A DNA stretch of 64,000 bases from Opisthorchis felineus (GCA_004794785.1 SJOL01008805.1:362494-426493), one strand, 5' to 3'; shown: positions 39,001 through 47,150, numbered from the stretch's first letter. A program made the numbers and translations. Notes: generated by a model from the letters alone, not told the origin.

Positions 39001-42000
39001 CAGTTTGAAATATATTGTCCAACCAGTACCACTAAGGGCCAGTGCTATCTGCCACTCCATCTAGAAACGTTCTTGCAACGATCAAAACCCAACGTAACAA
39101 AACATGCTTATGCCCTCATTTGTTTCACCCTATTCAAGGAAATCATCCCAACTAATGATAAACAATCAGAAGGCTCTTTCTAACAAATTCCTATCTACAA
39201 AGAGGATCTGATAGACAGCGAGCTTTTGGACACAAGTTTGGAAATGCTTTCATAGAAACAGGGATGCGTCGGTTCTGTAGAAGCCGTTTATGGTTTTTAT
39301 TCAGCATGTAGTAAAGCTGTAGTGGTCAAAACAATGTACGGGGTGTATGGTAACAGACAAAGGGGAACTTCGCTTTCACTCCATAGAGTTGTTCGGCTTC
39401 GTTATGGCGACCGTTTAACATACTGTTTGATCGATTCAACTAAAATTCAGCAAGAAACGGTGTGTTCTTTGAAAAAGTTCGATTATTTGCCAACATTGCT
39501 CAGTCCTTCCGTTTACTGTACTCCGACAGGATTATCAATACACTAACTAACCCCGCGTTTTCATTGTCTAGACAAGTTTGGTGAAACAAGAATAATTGGA
39601 GGAAAGGCCATTTTCGGTCACAATGCTACAAACCGTTTCCGATAAAAGCGACCCTCCCTCGATAGACAAGATAGTAGTAATCCATGGGTTATGGCCGTTG
39701 GACCGGCTGCCCAGCAACACTCTTTTCGTTCAGCCATATATAGGGTGGAAATTACCTATGACTTCACAACGAAAAATGAAATTCTTAGCCAGCAATTTCA
39801 CTCGCGTTGAAGGCTATCATTTATCAGGATGGGGATTCCGAAATGAGATATGCTGATGGTTGGTTACACTAACAAAAATGACCCATTCATGTAGCGTTTG
39901 GCACCTTGCATCAAAACGATCGCCATCATTGTAAAGTTGTCCTATTCCCCACTCCATTCGATAACTGCACCTGTTCAATTCAGGCTGCCCAGCCATTTCC
40001 CTATCATCCTCGCTATATTCGTAGTACGAAACTGTACCAGCGGCAACGACTTTAGCTTTGAAACTCGGTTTCCGGTTCGCAACTGAGACGTCTTCAGAAT
40101 GACTCACACCCGTGTGGTTGATATCCTTTCCGTAGCCGATGCAGCAACTGCCAAGGCATGCCTGTTCCCCCTAGGTATACTCTTCAATCTCGTTAAACTC
40201 TCAACTATATATGTTAAGGAATGATTGTCCTTGTTTTTAACCTCTGTGTCGTGGCTCGCTTAGGCAACCATTTATAGTGGGAACCTTTCCTTCAGGAACA
40301 TTATTCTAAACAGTCCAATAGGTGTTCCCTTCAATGAACACAGACTTTGGTCACCAACCTCAAAAAGCTTTTATCAAAGACGGCATAATTGCCTCCACTC
40401 ACGTAGCTCATGGCCTTGTTTTTTCCGAGCAGATTGTTTACGTTCCCCTGACACGAACAGTGATCACATCGTACCGAGTGGTCACCCTTACTGTACTATC
40501 ATTGTGTCATTTGTCCGAAACTAACAGATGACTCATCAAAATGTGCCACTCGTTTACTCCAGCAAACCATGCCTGCGAGGTACGTTCCGTCAATTCTCTG
40601 TCCTTTCCTCCTGGTCAGCCAATTAGTTCATGGATTTCCCTTATCTTCCGTGCCCAATAAGAAATCAGCTAATCACATATTTGTAGGCTCTTTTGGTGGT
40701 GGGTCTCAATCACTTGTGTACTTGATAGGTCACTTCCCAAAATCTTCTGTCCATACTTTCCGAAGATGCTGTTGGTTGCTGATTCTTCTCCCTCTGATTT
40801 GCTCTCCTTTGTTCTCAGTTTGTTCTCCTATTTCGTCGAATCGCTAAGCGAATTTCTACCCAAATATGAACTTGTTCCGTTCTCAACACAAGTCCCAAAC
40901 TCGACTTGGAGACGGGGTTGGCTCATGGGATATCCACTCATCCTGTCTAAACGGTCCGGCTTTTCGTCAATTCTTGCGATGGGTCTTTCCTCTGTATTTT
41001 TGCTACCTCCACTTACCGGCGGACGAAATATGATTGCCCTTTCGAGCTACATCACGCGCCTTTCAGAAAGGTGCGGTGTTTGTCAGTTTCTTCCCTTTCA
41101 TCTAATTGATTACAAACCCTACTTGGTGGAAGATATTACCAATCAATCCCCAGTTATTTTACCAGCTGTCAATGCAGAGATGTTTCCGTGTTATTGAGTT
41201 GGTAATGCGCTTCAGTTTGCCTGGTATCTAAATACTCCTCCGCTGCGGCTCGTGTGTAGTTCTCACCGCCTTCTTTATATCCTTAGAATGCACCTAAGCT
41301 GCGTTCGCTTTTAATCTTTTCAAAAGATAATACAAGTGTAGGGTTCCGTATTCGTTCACCCTGAAAAACTGCCGATAGATTTGACGGTTGTTTCACTGTT
41401 CATATGAAAACTTGACAAGAGACTACTTCACCATGTTTCGCTTTGGTCCTGCTCACTTATTTAGGTTACGTTCGAAGTCAACCGCCATGGTCAGGTTCAG
41501 GTCTTCGGAACTCCTGCTGCGTCGAGTCGAACCGTCACTACCTCCGATCTTCCTCATGCTGATGTCTTCACCTCCGCTAAACTTCCAGCGATCTTGATTT
41601 CGGGTGCGCGTCTGTTAGACTGGTGGACGGAACTTGACGATTTCTCTGGGAAGTCACTACTCGTTCAGTCTCTAGCTCGTTTGGGCCAGCTGACCACAAC
41701 TCTGAAGGAATTAACGGAACTTGGTATAAAGCTCCCGGTGATTCACAGCCCCAGTGATTACAACTTGACCGTGCATAGGATAAGCTCTGGTCGTAGTGAG
41801 ATCTGGTTAACTCGATGTCTGATCCAATGGCGAATACGCTTCGTTGCTTCATGGAAAGAGGCTCAATCGCAGGCTCTCTTGGATGCGAAAAATCGGGGTT
41901 CAACAGGAGCCTGGGCCCACGAGACACGAATGGCCCAAGGGCTCATGCGCTTTGACTCCGCATACGCTGCGACCGTGGACTTGATGGCGGACAGCAATGC

Positions 42001-42205
42001 AGCCACTCAACTTCTCCGGTTAAACCACCTGTGGACCTATAAGCAATTGTCCCAGCTCCAACAGTCTGAACACTTGTCAGGTTATCGATGGGTTTCGGTA
42101 ATCTCACCCCCTGAAAATGGGACTGCACTTCTTCGGCTCTATGACGATCCAAGTACCTATCAGTTACGAGCCTTTTCCAAAGCCAAACTAGATTCTTCTG
42201 GGTGA
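5606..42205 (+). CDS. ten-m: Teneurin (Ten-m/Odz), C-terminal extracellular region, 19 exons, 5'-incomplete
   Basis: Teneurins are type II transmembrane cell-adhesion proteins. They bind latrophilins and other teneurins and guide axon and synapse formation. Nineteen exons join with matching phases into one frame of 6954 nt after the first split codon, about 2317 residues plus a TGA. Approximate domains by residue of this fragment are: TTR end and FN-plug 1-278, NHL propeller with ELYFAD, AIYFVDG, DLYVAEA and ELFVADA motifs 279-718, YD shell 719-1839, Rhs-like core and linker 1840-2071, ABD/Tox-like/TCAP region 2072-2317. The fragment appears longer than the matching part of vertebrate teneurins as I recall them, mainly through Ser-rich and charged insertions. 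The membrane-anchor and EGF exons must lie upstream. Only weak polyadenylation-signal variants (AATAAG at 42391, AATAAT near 42969) were seen downstream. Family assignment is firm; whether other flatworm paralogues exist cannot be judged here. Confidence 0.96.
6131..6377 (+). CDS. ten-m: Teneurin exon 2 of window (FN-plug)
   Basis: A 92-bp intron precedes it and the acceptor is CTCTTCCACAG. Residues RTDRAPGYHPMIRVRL match the vertebrate SSR(A/T)PGYKSVLRISL. REIHLVLDIAG and a later DGYNRTVYGLVNA match the following conserved strands, including V(Y/F)GL. It ends in phase 1 before GTAAGC. Confidence 0.95.
10006..10159 (+). CDS. ten-m: Teneurin exon 3 of window (end of FN-plug)
   Basis: This short exon is recognised by homology and phase. 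The acceptor is a C/T-rich tract ending CTTCAACAG and the donor is GTAAGT. It reads SAGFVYTGCPQVFWEHRT, then VQVEGHEL, and ends HGIVY plus a split Arg codon. This matches the vertebrate VGYEYESCP..I.WEKRT..LQGYE and SGIL.K stretch. Phase is 1 in and 2 out. Confidence 0.93.
14288..14469 (+). mobile_element. tRNA-derived SINE, copy 1
   Basis: A tRNA-like head of about 70 bp carries an A box (TAGCTCAGTGG, 14298-14308) and a B box (GGTCCGAACCC, 14342-14352). An unrelated body follows, ending in an ATT-rich tail. The element is flanked by a perfect 11-bp duplication, CAAGTTACCCT, at 14276-14286 and 14470-14480, so its ends are defined to within a base. It lies in teneurin intron 3. A second copy with the same head and body is at 31690. 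Such elements are transcribed by RNA polymerase III and mobilised by a partner LINE. Confidence 0.92.
14881..15117 (+). CDS. ten-m: Teneurin exon 4 of window (start of NHL propeller)
   Basis: The acceptor is GTGTGCACAG and the donor GTAAGA. The split Arg codon continues GDGLHLFLKH, matching the vertebrate ..KGNGEN region. TCADCDSG keeps the conserved CxxC of the CPSCNG motif. AVITDALGAVLIGDAAYLR is the first NHL-type strand pair, comparable to SLYVGDFNYIRR. Phase is 2 in and 2 out. Confidence 0.94.
15205..15625 (+). CDS. ten-m: Teneurin exon 5 of window (NHL blades)
   Basis: It encodes NHL-blade sequence ending GPKGIAVSQN, the counterpart of NPRGITVD. The intron in front is only 87 bp. Two AGs six bases apart (15203-15204 and 15209-15210) can both serve as acceptor in the same frame, adding or dropping two residues; I used the first. 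The donor is GTGAGT and the end is phase 0. Confidence 0.92.
18366..18391. repeat. ATC/GTC trinucleotide microsatellite
   Basis: A short run of CAT and CGT units in teneurin intron 5, about 50 bp before the exon 6 acceptor. Confidence 0.8.
18442..18669 (+). CDS. ten-m: Teneurin exon 6 of window (NHL blades)
   Basis: The acceptor is CTTTCCTCTTTAG. The sequence opens ELYFADGDSIWRV, a textbook NHL strand, and closes AIYFVDGPL. Donor is GTACGT and both ends are phase 0. The join to exon 7 gives VDGPL-VYRLHL, which matches the vertebrate SLYVLDNN.VL.I strand. Confidence 0.94.
18776..19210 (+). CDS. ten-m: Teneurin exon 7 of window (last NHL blades)
   Basis: It is separated from exon 6 by a 106-bp intron (acceptor TTTACCCTCAG). 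MVSLIVGYPADC matches the vertebrate V.IVAGRP.HC. DLYVAEARRVFVR and ELFVADASHGL are two more NHL strands. The loop between them is long and acidic. Donor GTAAGT, phase 0 at both ends. Confidence 0.95.
20161..20382 (-). mobile_element. Possible retroelement zinc-knuckle remnant
   Basis: On the minus strand an open frame contains CFSHDNHRREGCPAMSTYG followed by a second CSCGK stretch. This resembles the paired CCHC knuckles in front of the protease in LTR-retrotransposon Gag-Pol proteins, with one cysteine of the first knuckle missing. No protease or RT was recognised beside it. It lies antisense in teneurin intron 7. The call rests on one motif. Confidence 0.35.
20980..21256 (+). CDS. ten-m: Teneurin exon 8 of window (propeller exit, YD shell start)
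   Basis: The acceptor is ATACTTCACAG. VYRIHHHLPQ completes the last propeller strand, then RVVSSLTDEAYVFNERGQ matches the vertebrate YE..SP...ELY.FD..G. Phase 0 in and phase 1 out (donor GTAAAT). Confidence 0.93.
21551..21853 (+). CDS. ten-m: Teneurin exon 9 of window (YD shell)
   Basis: The acceptor is CATCTTTCCCCAG. SWYFRYSPSGLLTHL and FHYNIDSGRLSHIVFPNGK are two YD-type repeats, matching the vertebrate TTFYEYDSFGRLTNVTFPTG. Phase 1 in and 1 out; donor GTAAGT. Confidence 0.95.
21947..22133 (+). CDS. ten-m: Teneurin exon 10 of window (YD shell)
   Basis: It is a short exon after a 93-bp intron (acceptor TGTTCTTTCAG). The sequence LVYGEPNDRWVAQLSQ occupies the place of the vertebrate NSYYIGADGSL segment but is poorly conserved. 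Placement rests on phase (1 in, 2 out), splice sites and order. Donor GTAAGT. Confidence 0.88.
23959..24214 (+). CDS. ten-m: Teneurin exon 11 of window (YD shell)
   Basis: The acceptor is TTTCCATCCCGTACAG and the first base completes a Ser codon. VVWTFALNSQG matches the vertebrate N.VEWR.RKEQ stretch. FEWQYQKKLV leads into the next exon as the counterpart of FGR.LRV. A basic Arg-rich segment lies in the middle. Ends in phase 0 at GTGAGT. Confidence 0.88.
24215..29356 (+). other. Long teneurin intron 11; nothing clear inside
   Basis: This 5.1-kb intron has no element I can name. A pyrimidine-rich stretch at about 26650-27270 is open on the + strand only because of its C/T bias. A minus-strand frame at 28793-29062 has protein-like composition but no family signature. 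Confidence 0.5.
29357..29619 (+). CDS. ten-m: Teneurin exon 12 of window (YD shell)
   Basis: The acceptor is CTCGTCAATAG. VNGHDIIYIKFDWARQLET followed by VLLQVVYNDNFQP matches the vertebrate NGRNLLS.DFDR.T.TE and FTLRI.YD..G.P. An Asp/Arg-rich insertion (DRDDRDDLRPD) follows. Ends in phase 2 at GTATGC. Confidence 0.92.
30460..30604 (+). CDS. ten-m: Teneurin exon 13 of window (YD shell)
   Basis: The acceptor is TTTTTCTCTTTTCAG. YQFSYDSMNRLKMAEL is a canonical YD repeat matching the vertebrate ERMEYDQAGRITSRIF. It ends DTISFRYTDRQLPYQ, the counterpart of MWSYTYLEKS. Donor GTGTGT, phase 0. Confidence 0.94.
31000..33110 (+). mobile_element. Degenerate Penelope-like element (RT plus GIY-YIG)
   Basis: Translating past stops and frame changes gives a Penelope-type ORF in order. 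GVIVDKPDY and LLNDTTVYRRL (about 31249-31335) form the RT N-terminus. LYRLPKIYK (31438-31464) matches the family LYGLPKIHK. YNLSKGL and YSLSNTRQFLERLKN (31511-31610) follow. CLYNFFQRNECPREF lies near 32420-32460. KIKGEACDKLYET (near 32690) is the GIY-YIG endonuclease core with the GE/T residues decayed. QFMEVWYFAEKAINRP (32895-32940) is the C-terminal motif. Many stops show it is dead. It lies sense-oriented in teneurin intron 13 and is interrupted by a SINE at 31690. Its exact ends were not resolved. Confidence 0.9.
31690..31880 (+). mobile_element. tRNA-derived SINE, copy 2, nested in the Penelope-like element
   Basis: It has the same structure as the copy at 14288: head with A box (TAGCTTAGTGG, 31700-31710) and B box (GGTTTGAACCC, 31744-31754), and a body ending in ACAGCTGAAC. 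The flanks TCATGGAGCTC (31679-31689) and TTATGGACCTC (31881-31891) match at 9 of 11 bases, as an aged target-site duplication would. It splits the RT region of the Penelope-like element, so it inserted later. Confidence 0.9.
33597..33705 (+). CDS. ten-m: Teneurin exon 14 of window (YD shell), short
   Basis: This 109-bp exon is needed to keep frame between exons 13 and 15. HLISYRDNTYLL and LLYAVVHPV align with the vertebrate LHSQRQYIFE and RL.AVTMP. Phase 0 in, phase 1 out at GTGACC. The acceptor is uncertain: TTCTGCAAG (exon from 33597) or TTACCAAG (exon from 33609) both keep frame, and neither ends in CAG. Confidence 0.7.
34328..34956 (+). CDS. ten-m: Teneurin exon 15 of window (YD shell, Ser-rich insertion)
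   Basis: The acceptor used is CCGTCAG at 34321-34327, because it takes the phase-1 donor of exon 14; the stronger CATTCTCCAG seven bases earlier would not keep frame. EFRLFYAEPPRGRDALQD matches the vertebrate YYRNIYQPPEGNASVIQD. A Ser-rich insertion (TASSSFSSSSMASG) follows. VWRTYRGPLV and FDARFVYSYNSNMN match CTIRYRQIGPL and VNARFDYNYDN. Donor GTAAGT, phase 0. Confidence 0.92.
35784..36050 (+). CDS. ten-m: Teneurin exon 16 of window (YD shell)
   Basis: The acceptor is CTCCCATCTATAG. LDEETLIKYDPVAGQ and LQLYRHLDDQGRLRQVVLY are YD-like repeats, the second matching the vertebrate FDAYGRMKEVQYEI. Phase 0 at both ends, donor GTAAGT. A closer CAG would open directly into a TAA, which supports the chosen acceptor. 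Confidence 0.9.
36269..37195 (+). CDS. ten-m: Teneurin exon 17 of window (main YD repeat block)
   Basis: This is the largest exon, with the densest YD repeats: ELQFIYDARGLLKRRG, WEFVFDEDGFLTER, DRFAYNSKGLLIWAE, FRVQYVYDAQDRLVLV, VQYFYADPRHPSRLTHVFNH and FRFHYDPIQGHLIAIE. They match the vertebrate MDEDGFLRQRG, FEYNSAGLL, YRYDGLGRR, FFYADLTNPTKVTHLYNH and YYDLQGHL. A charged insertion containing SRSQRRQK sits before LYFIITNHEGSPVAM. Acceptor TGTTTCCAG, donor GTAAAT, phase 0. Confidence 0.97.
38269..38964 (+). CDS. ten-m: Teneurin exon 18 of window (Rhs-like core and linker)
   Basis: The acceptor is CTTTCTCCCACAG. TTWTAEYSATGARR and later PIGYAGCLVDGHTGFVFC and MRAYDPLGATYTSPDW match the Rhs-core pattern ILYTAYGE, IGYHGGLYD..T.LVHMG, RRDYD...GRWTSPD of vertebrate teneurins and bacterial Rhs proteins. 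Several core residues are changed (GGLYD to GCLVD). It ends DVFGPE, matching SIFGKG. Donor GTTTGT, phase 0. Confidence 0.95.
41465..42205 (+). CDS. ten-m: Teneurin terminal exon (ABD, toxin-like and TCAP region)
   Basis: The acceptor is CTCACTTATTTAG and the stop TGA ends at 42205. VTFEVNRHGQVQVF is the counterpart of the VTTDIISVANEDG strand. RIRFVASWKEAQ and NRGSTGAWAHETRMAQG match the helical toxin-like domain of vertebrates (AL..NTRYG and AVRQAWAREQQRL). The last segment HLWTYKQLSQLQ..SEHLSGYRWVSV matches the TCAP region (AWTDGEKQQVL...VQGYDGFFVTSV). The multibasic RTRR-type site in front of this region in vertebrates is not present; the matching place reads SGRSEIWLTRC. Confidence 0.95.
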   Translation, partial: VTFEVNRHGQVQVFGTPAASSRTVTTSDLPHADVFTSAKLPAILISGARLLDWWTELDDFSGKSLLVQSLARLGQLTTTLKELTELGIKLPVIHSPSDYNLTVHRISSGRSEIWLTRCLIQWRIRFVASWKEAQSQALLDAKNRGSTGAWAHETRMAQGLMRFDSAYAATVDLMADSNAATQLLRLNHLWTYKQLSQLQQSEHLSGYRWVSVISPPENGTALLRLYDDPSTYQLRAFSKAKLDSSG

Positions 42206-44129
42206 TCTTTCCAACCGATCGACCCAAGCGCCTTCCCACTGTGACTACTGTAAATTTGCGATTTTAACCAAAAAATCCATTATCCTCCTGGTCTGTATGT
42301 TGACCAGCGCCAAATCTGTACAGACCACAGACGCATTCGATGACCCGCAACCGACAGATTACCTATCAACGTTCATGATTGGCAAATCATAATAAGACGG
42401 GTAAGTTCTTACTTTTAGTTACACGATGTCGTATCTATGGTCACATGTTTACACCAACCCGCTTTGTGGATCACCATATTAATGCCAGCGGGCTGAATAG
42501 GATGTACTACTGTGGGGCTGTGTTCAGTATCACCTTGCTTATCCTCTGTCTCATCATCGAGATCTAAGCTAGCAATGTAACGTCCAGACGAACTGTGAGA
42601 TCCTGAACTCTTGTCGACTCGTGACGTAGTATGAGGCGAAAATGAGATCGCCACTCTTTCTCTATATAAGGCAAACCATCTGGACAAGCTGTTATGTGTA
42701 ATTAACAGGTGACTTTGTTACATGTAGCTAACTCTGCTACGAGTGACTGCGTGCACAAAAACGACGCCATCCTAGATATGTATCACTGGGGCCTGTATCA
42801 ACTCCGTTATGTCACTTTCATCGCAAGTGAACTCATCCTTTAAATAACCAAATGACGACATCTGTCATACTTTTCATGCATCATCGTATGTATTACTCAG
42901 AAATCCGTTTCTCAAGATACCATCCAAGTTGACTAATTTATTTATCTCAGTGTTCCTGTGCGTTGATCAATAATGTGTTCTTATACTATCTTGTAGCACT
43001 TCCGCAACTGTTCTTGTTTCAGTTTTCTCACGTCTGCCTTTTCTACGTGCGATCGAATTACACCATCACACCCACGTCTACCGCGACTGCTCACTCAGTG
43101 TCTTCCACGGTAGTGTTGATCCCCCCCGCCTATCCCCTGCATCCCCGGTATTAGCCACTTGACAGTAAACCTAATGATTCCTGTATTTTCGAGGGCTTTC
43201 ACTTCCTCAAAATCGATTTTCACTGCTCATCTCTTACTCGCCCGTCCCTCAGAAGATCCGATGCACAACTGCTCTTAGGGACTCTCACCTACATCTCTCG
43301 CCGAATCTTGCTACGGACCAATCTTGTCGACCCCATACAATAAGACAACCTTCCGTGAGATACCTGAACTAAGGTCACAGCAACAAGGTGCTTCCTAACT
43401 CTTTTGTTTGCTTTGGCTACTAATTTTAGTTGATTGTGTCCTCTCTGTACAATATCATCCCCTTCCATCCTATCGGCTCTTTTGCTATCATGGCTACTAT
43501 TTCTCTGGCTCAACAATCAGACACCCTTATGATATTGTTTTTGTTTTGTTTTTTTGAACAAATAGTCCTATTCATTTCTTCCCATGTTTTGTCCTGCTCC
43601 ATTGTGGTTTTTTTATTGATCTCGGAAATTCCGATCTTCACACCTACTCCATTGTTCTCCCTTGTAATCAATGTAAAACGGAACCCATCGTCGAACCCCC
43701 ATGCTCGTGTCCACGTGATACCCAAAGCCCTATGCATCTTTGTACACAACGCTGTTTACAAATGTCTTCAACAGTCTCCTCATTCAGTCACCGTTTACGA
43801 TTCTTTTCTCCTCTAAATAGCGTTCTTACCATCAATCACCTCCTATCATCAGTAATATTACTTTCAACGTTGAGAGATATCCGTGAGCTACTGGCGGATT
43901 TAGATAAAAACGGACAAAATGAAGGGATCAGAAAAGTAATATGGTCGAGAGTTATTAGATTATGGAGGCTGAGACTTGAAGCGGCACGTTTATCAGCTTA
44001 TGGATGCAAGCTCACCATTGGTGGTTGCATATTGCTTTATCAGAATGTCACGAACTATCAGTGAGGCTTGTGATCTGAGTGCCAATCCAGTACATTACAC
44101 TCCGTTACACTCACACACCCAGATGAGTT
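42206..44129. other. Teneurin 3' flank; no gene seen
   Basis: A strong donor-like GGTAAGTTC occurs at 42400, about 195 bases after the stop, just after the AATAAG variant. It could mark a 3'-UTR intron. The rest, including pyrimidine-rich stretches at 43000-43800, has no recognisable gene. Confidence 0.5.
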
Positions 44130-46110
44130 CATTTTCCGAGACATCATAGGCAGCAGTGCACCAACATTTGAAAATGGTGCTTAACGGCCACACAACCATG
44201 GGGGAGGAAAATATTCCTTGTTGGCCAAGTATGTGTAGAAGGGAACCAACGTATCCACTGTGTCAAAAGCTCCTTTGAAGTCAAGAAAAACTGCCAGAGT
44301 TGTTCCGTGGTGTGTGTGAGGCTGCCGAAACACTTGACGTAACGTGAAGATGTGGTCAGTGCATTCTTTGCCTGGTCGAAACCCTGCCTGGTGCTCTTCG
44401 AATTACGTCCCACTTGATAAGTTTAGACGTTGCAGTGTCCTTCAGGCCTTGTTGCAATTGGAATGAGGCTTACAGTTCTCGGCGTACCTTTTTTGAATGA
44501 AGATTAGCTCTAGATTCTTCGAACGTATTCTTAGCTTAAACAACTTAGTACAAATGAAACACAGGCTCACCACTATTTTCGAACAACGCTTCTGAGAGCT
44601 CATTCGGCCCTACGGCTCGATGCAGCTTCAAGGCAGGAAGTATATTAGTGCTTCAGAAACTGAGAGAGGATTCCAAATTTCTAGACCGTGGCTCGAGTTG
44701 GGCGGGCCGAATGAAAGACTTTCGTACAGAGACAAACGTTCAACCAAACTGTTTTCCAAGATACTCAACCCAGCAGTCAAGCCGCTGGTCCTTGTATATC
44801 AGATTTCCGATATCCTTGATGACCTCACTAATGGCCGGTTTTCCGGTCCCGTTTTATGTATCAGGTGAAGATGATCCTTACGTTCCCAGCTTCACTAGCT
44901 TTTTACGTTCTCAGAGCCCTCTGATTCCAGAAACTTCCTCTATCCAAACGCGAAATTTGCATGAGCCGACCTCCAACAACACTTCTGGCTGAATTGTACT
45001 CGGCATTTGATGGAATACAGCGTCTCGCATTGGAAAGAGACAGAGACTATTCTGAAATCCAGTGTTTATTTTGTGGACCTTCAGAAACACCACATGTTGA
45101 GTTCCTTGCCATATGAATGGCAGTCCTTAGCCCTTCCCAATTGCCACTGACCTTCCGAGGATGCGGTTTCTAAGGCCTCACGCGGGCTTGTTTGATGGGA
45201 TTGTTTAATTTGTTGGTCGGGAAGTTCTTAGATAGCCAAATGAAGAGTTTGCTTCCTAATTCTCCTCAGGAAACATCGGGAATTTACGTCGGAAGACAGC
45301 ATGTTCCGTATTGACGTGAGTTGTCCAGAACGACTGACAGACATGAATTAAACCTCGCCGCTGGATACCAATGACTTTTTGGTCATTTTGGCTCCTCTAA
45401 TAAAGGGATGCCAGGGAGCGCAACGGCCTCTGTTGCCTCTGGATCCAGTACTACCGGGGAACAACTGGTGATCAGTACTAAGCTGCAGAGGACGACCACC
45501 ATTGTTGTTAAGACTCGAGTTTAAGCTGAACAGGCCACCAAGTCGCGCCTTCGATAAACCGAGACTCCCACTTGTGCATTTAGATCGCCAGTGACTAGGA
45601 CAATATGTGAAACCCTTGCGCTGGATAGGAGTGACCAGTTCCCGATAAAAGTGTCTTCCACCGAATCAGAACTGCCGTTGTTTGTTGCACACGTAGAAAT
45701 TACAATTAAAGAACGGACATTATTCCGGCTAGTAGGCGTTCTTATGGAATACGACAGACAAATTGCCCCAAGACGGTTATTTATAGGGATCTAGTCGAGT
45801 AAGGAAGCCTCAGTTCGGGACCTGAGAGCTGCACCAATGTCGACGTAACCCGGCTGCAGCAAATGCATAGTTACCTGAAGCCCGTGAGCTGCGGCTTCTA
45901 GATAAGGAAGGTGCCGTAAGCTCGATTGCTCTGCATGGATTTTGTATTCGAGTTTCAAAACCTCAGCAAATATCCATCGGTAAAGTGTAAATGGTGTGTT
46001 CCAGAGTAGCCTGTTGGTTGATTGACTTGAGTTCATACATCAAATGTCGCGATAGAAACCGGAACGAAGAGTCAAAAGTGGACTCGAAGCGGTAGTCGTG
46101 AGCCGTGTCA
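44130..46110 (-). mobile_element. Degenerate APE-type LINE (RTE/CR1-like), endonuclease and RT
   Basis: Read on the minus strand with several frame changes and stops, it shows the order of an APE-type non-LTR retrotransposon. FETRIQNP and an ALRSRTEASLLD..PINNRLGAICL stretch (about 45950-45780) come from the endonuclease. LVTGDLNAQVG (about 45605) is its GDWNA-type catalytic motif. STDHQLFPGSTGSRGN and WHPFIRGAK follow. KPAISEVIKD, YKDQRLDCWVEYLGKQF and HRAVGPNELSEALF (44840-44600) lead to the RT. EEHQAGFRPGKECTDHIF and AVFLDFKGAFDTVD (44405-44265) are RT blocks 2 and 3, before FVDD, which is missing. The copy is dead and 3'-truncated. A tail of the same LINE type is at 2.9-3.2 kb. Confidence 0.9.
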
Positions 46111-46959
46111 CGCTACTAGTTACTTCTCTGGGTGCAAGAGTGAAGTTCTTATGACTGAGATAGAGTGATAGAAGAGTGATTGTTAAATTGGACAGGAAGG
46201 GAGTTACGACAGATAATGTTCATGACCGATGGAAGATGACAACACTAAACTCCTTTCGCCTACCCTCCCTGCTGTATGCAGCAAGTAAGGTGACTCGGCT
46301 GACGACACCACGCGATAGCCAATATGTTATATGGTTATTTCTAACCGTGCAATTCACGGTTTTACGTGGGCTAGAATACTGCCAGGGCGCCCAAACCTAG
46401 ACAGAAGGACGATTAAGGCCCTAAACTAAAGTCTGTATCTCAACAGCCTGACCACAAGACGTGATTCTACCAGGCTAGTGCGAAATCTAGGGAACATTTC
46501 GCCAGACGTTCCAAACCCCAAGCTGGACGGCCAGGAGACTGTGTGAGTTTCACTTCCATTCATGGATCAGTTTGGTATGAGACTCGGTGAATAGCTCACG
46601 GACAGTGTAGGTCATTTGGGCAAGAGCTGCACAAACCATCACACCATGGTAAGGTACATTCTCTATTCCGCAGGGGCATTCATAAATACGCACATCCATC
46701 ACAAAGTACAAAGGGCATGGCACTTCCGAACGATGTGCTTCGGGACAGGATCCTACGCATCACTAGCTCCTACATAGTTCAAAACCTGGTTAACCTAGCT
46801 GAACAACGGTCTTGAATTTAAAGCCTGAAAGCGGACACACGTTAAGCTTACCTTCACACTGCGAATGGCGATACCAAGCTGGAATTCCCCAGTCCTGGTG
46901 CTATTCTGGCCTTTCGACTCGGACATTATCAATAATGTATTACCCAGAACACAACTCAA

Positions 46960-47150
46960 AAGGTCATTGAAAACTCTTCGACAGCGCACGGCAGATTTCG
47001 CCCTCCCTGAGGCTCATCAGGCAGGCACAGTCCCCCATTTTCCGTCAACCTTATATTCTACTTGAAGAATATCACGAATGAGAAATTCAACTGGGATTCA
47101 GTTGAGTCGTCCGTTAAGAGCAAATCAGCTTGGGAAATAAGTACATTTTG
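46960..47150. repeat. Repeat family of ~290-bp units: inverted fragments
   Basis: Positions 46966-47065 match part of the unit at 59430-59530 in the same orientation (shared AAACTCTTCGACAGC, GGCTCATCAGG and TTCTACTTGAA). Positions 47080-47150 match the unit at 55755-55830, which is the opposite orientation (shared ATTCA.CTGGGATTCAG and AAATAAGT). Two fragments therefore face each other with almost no spacer. Confidence 0.75.
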
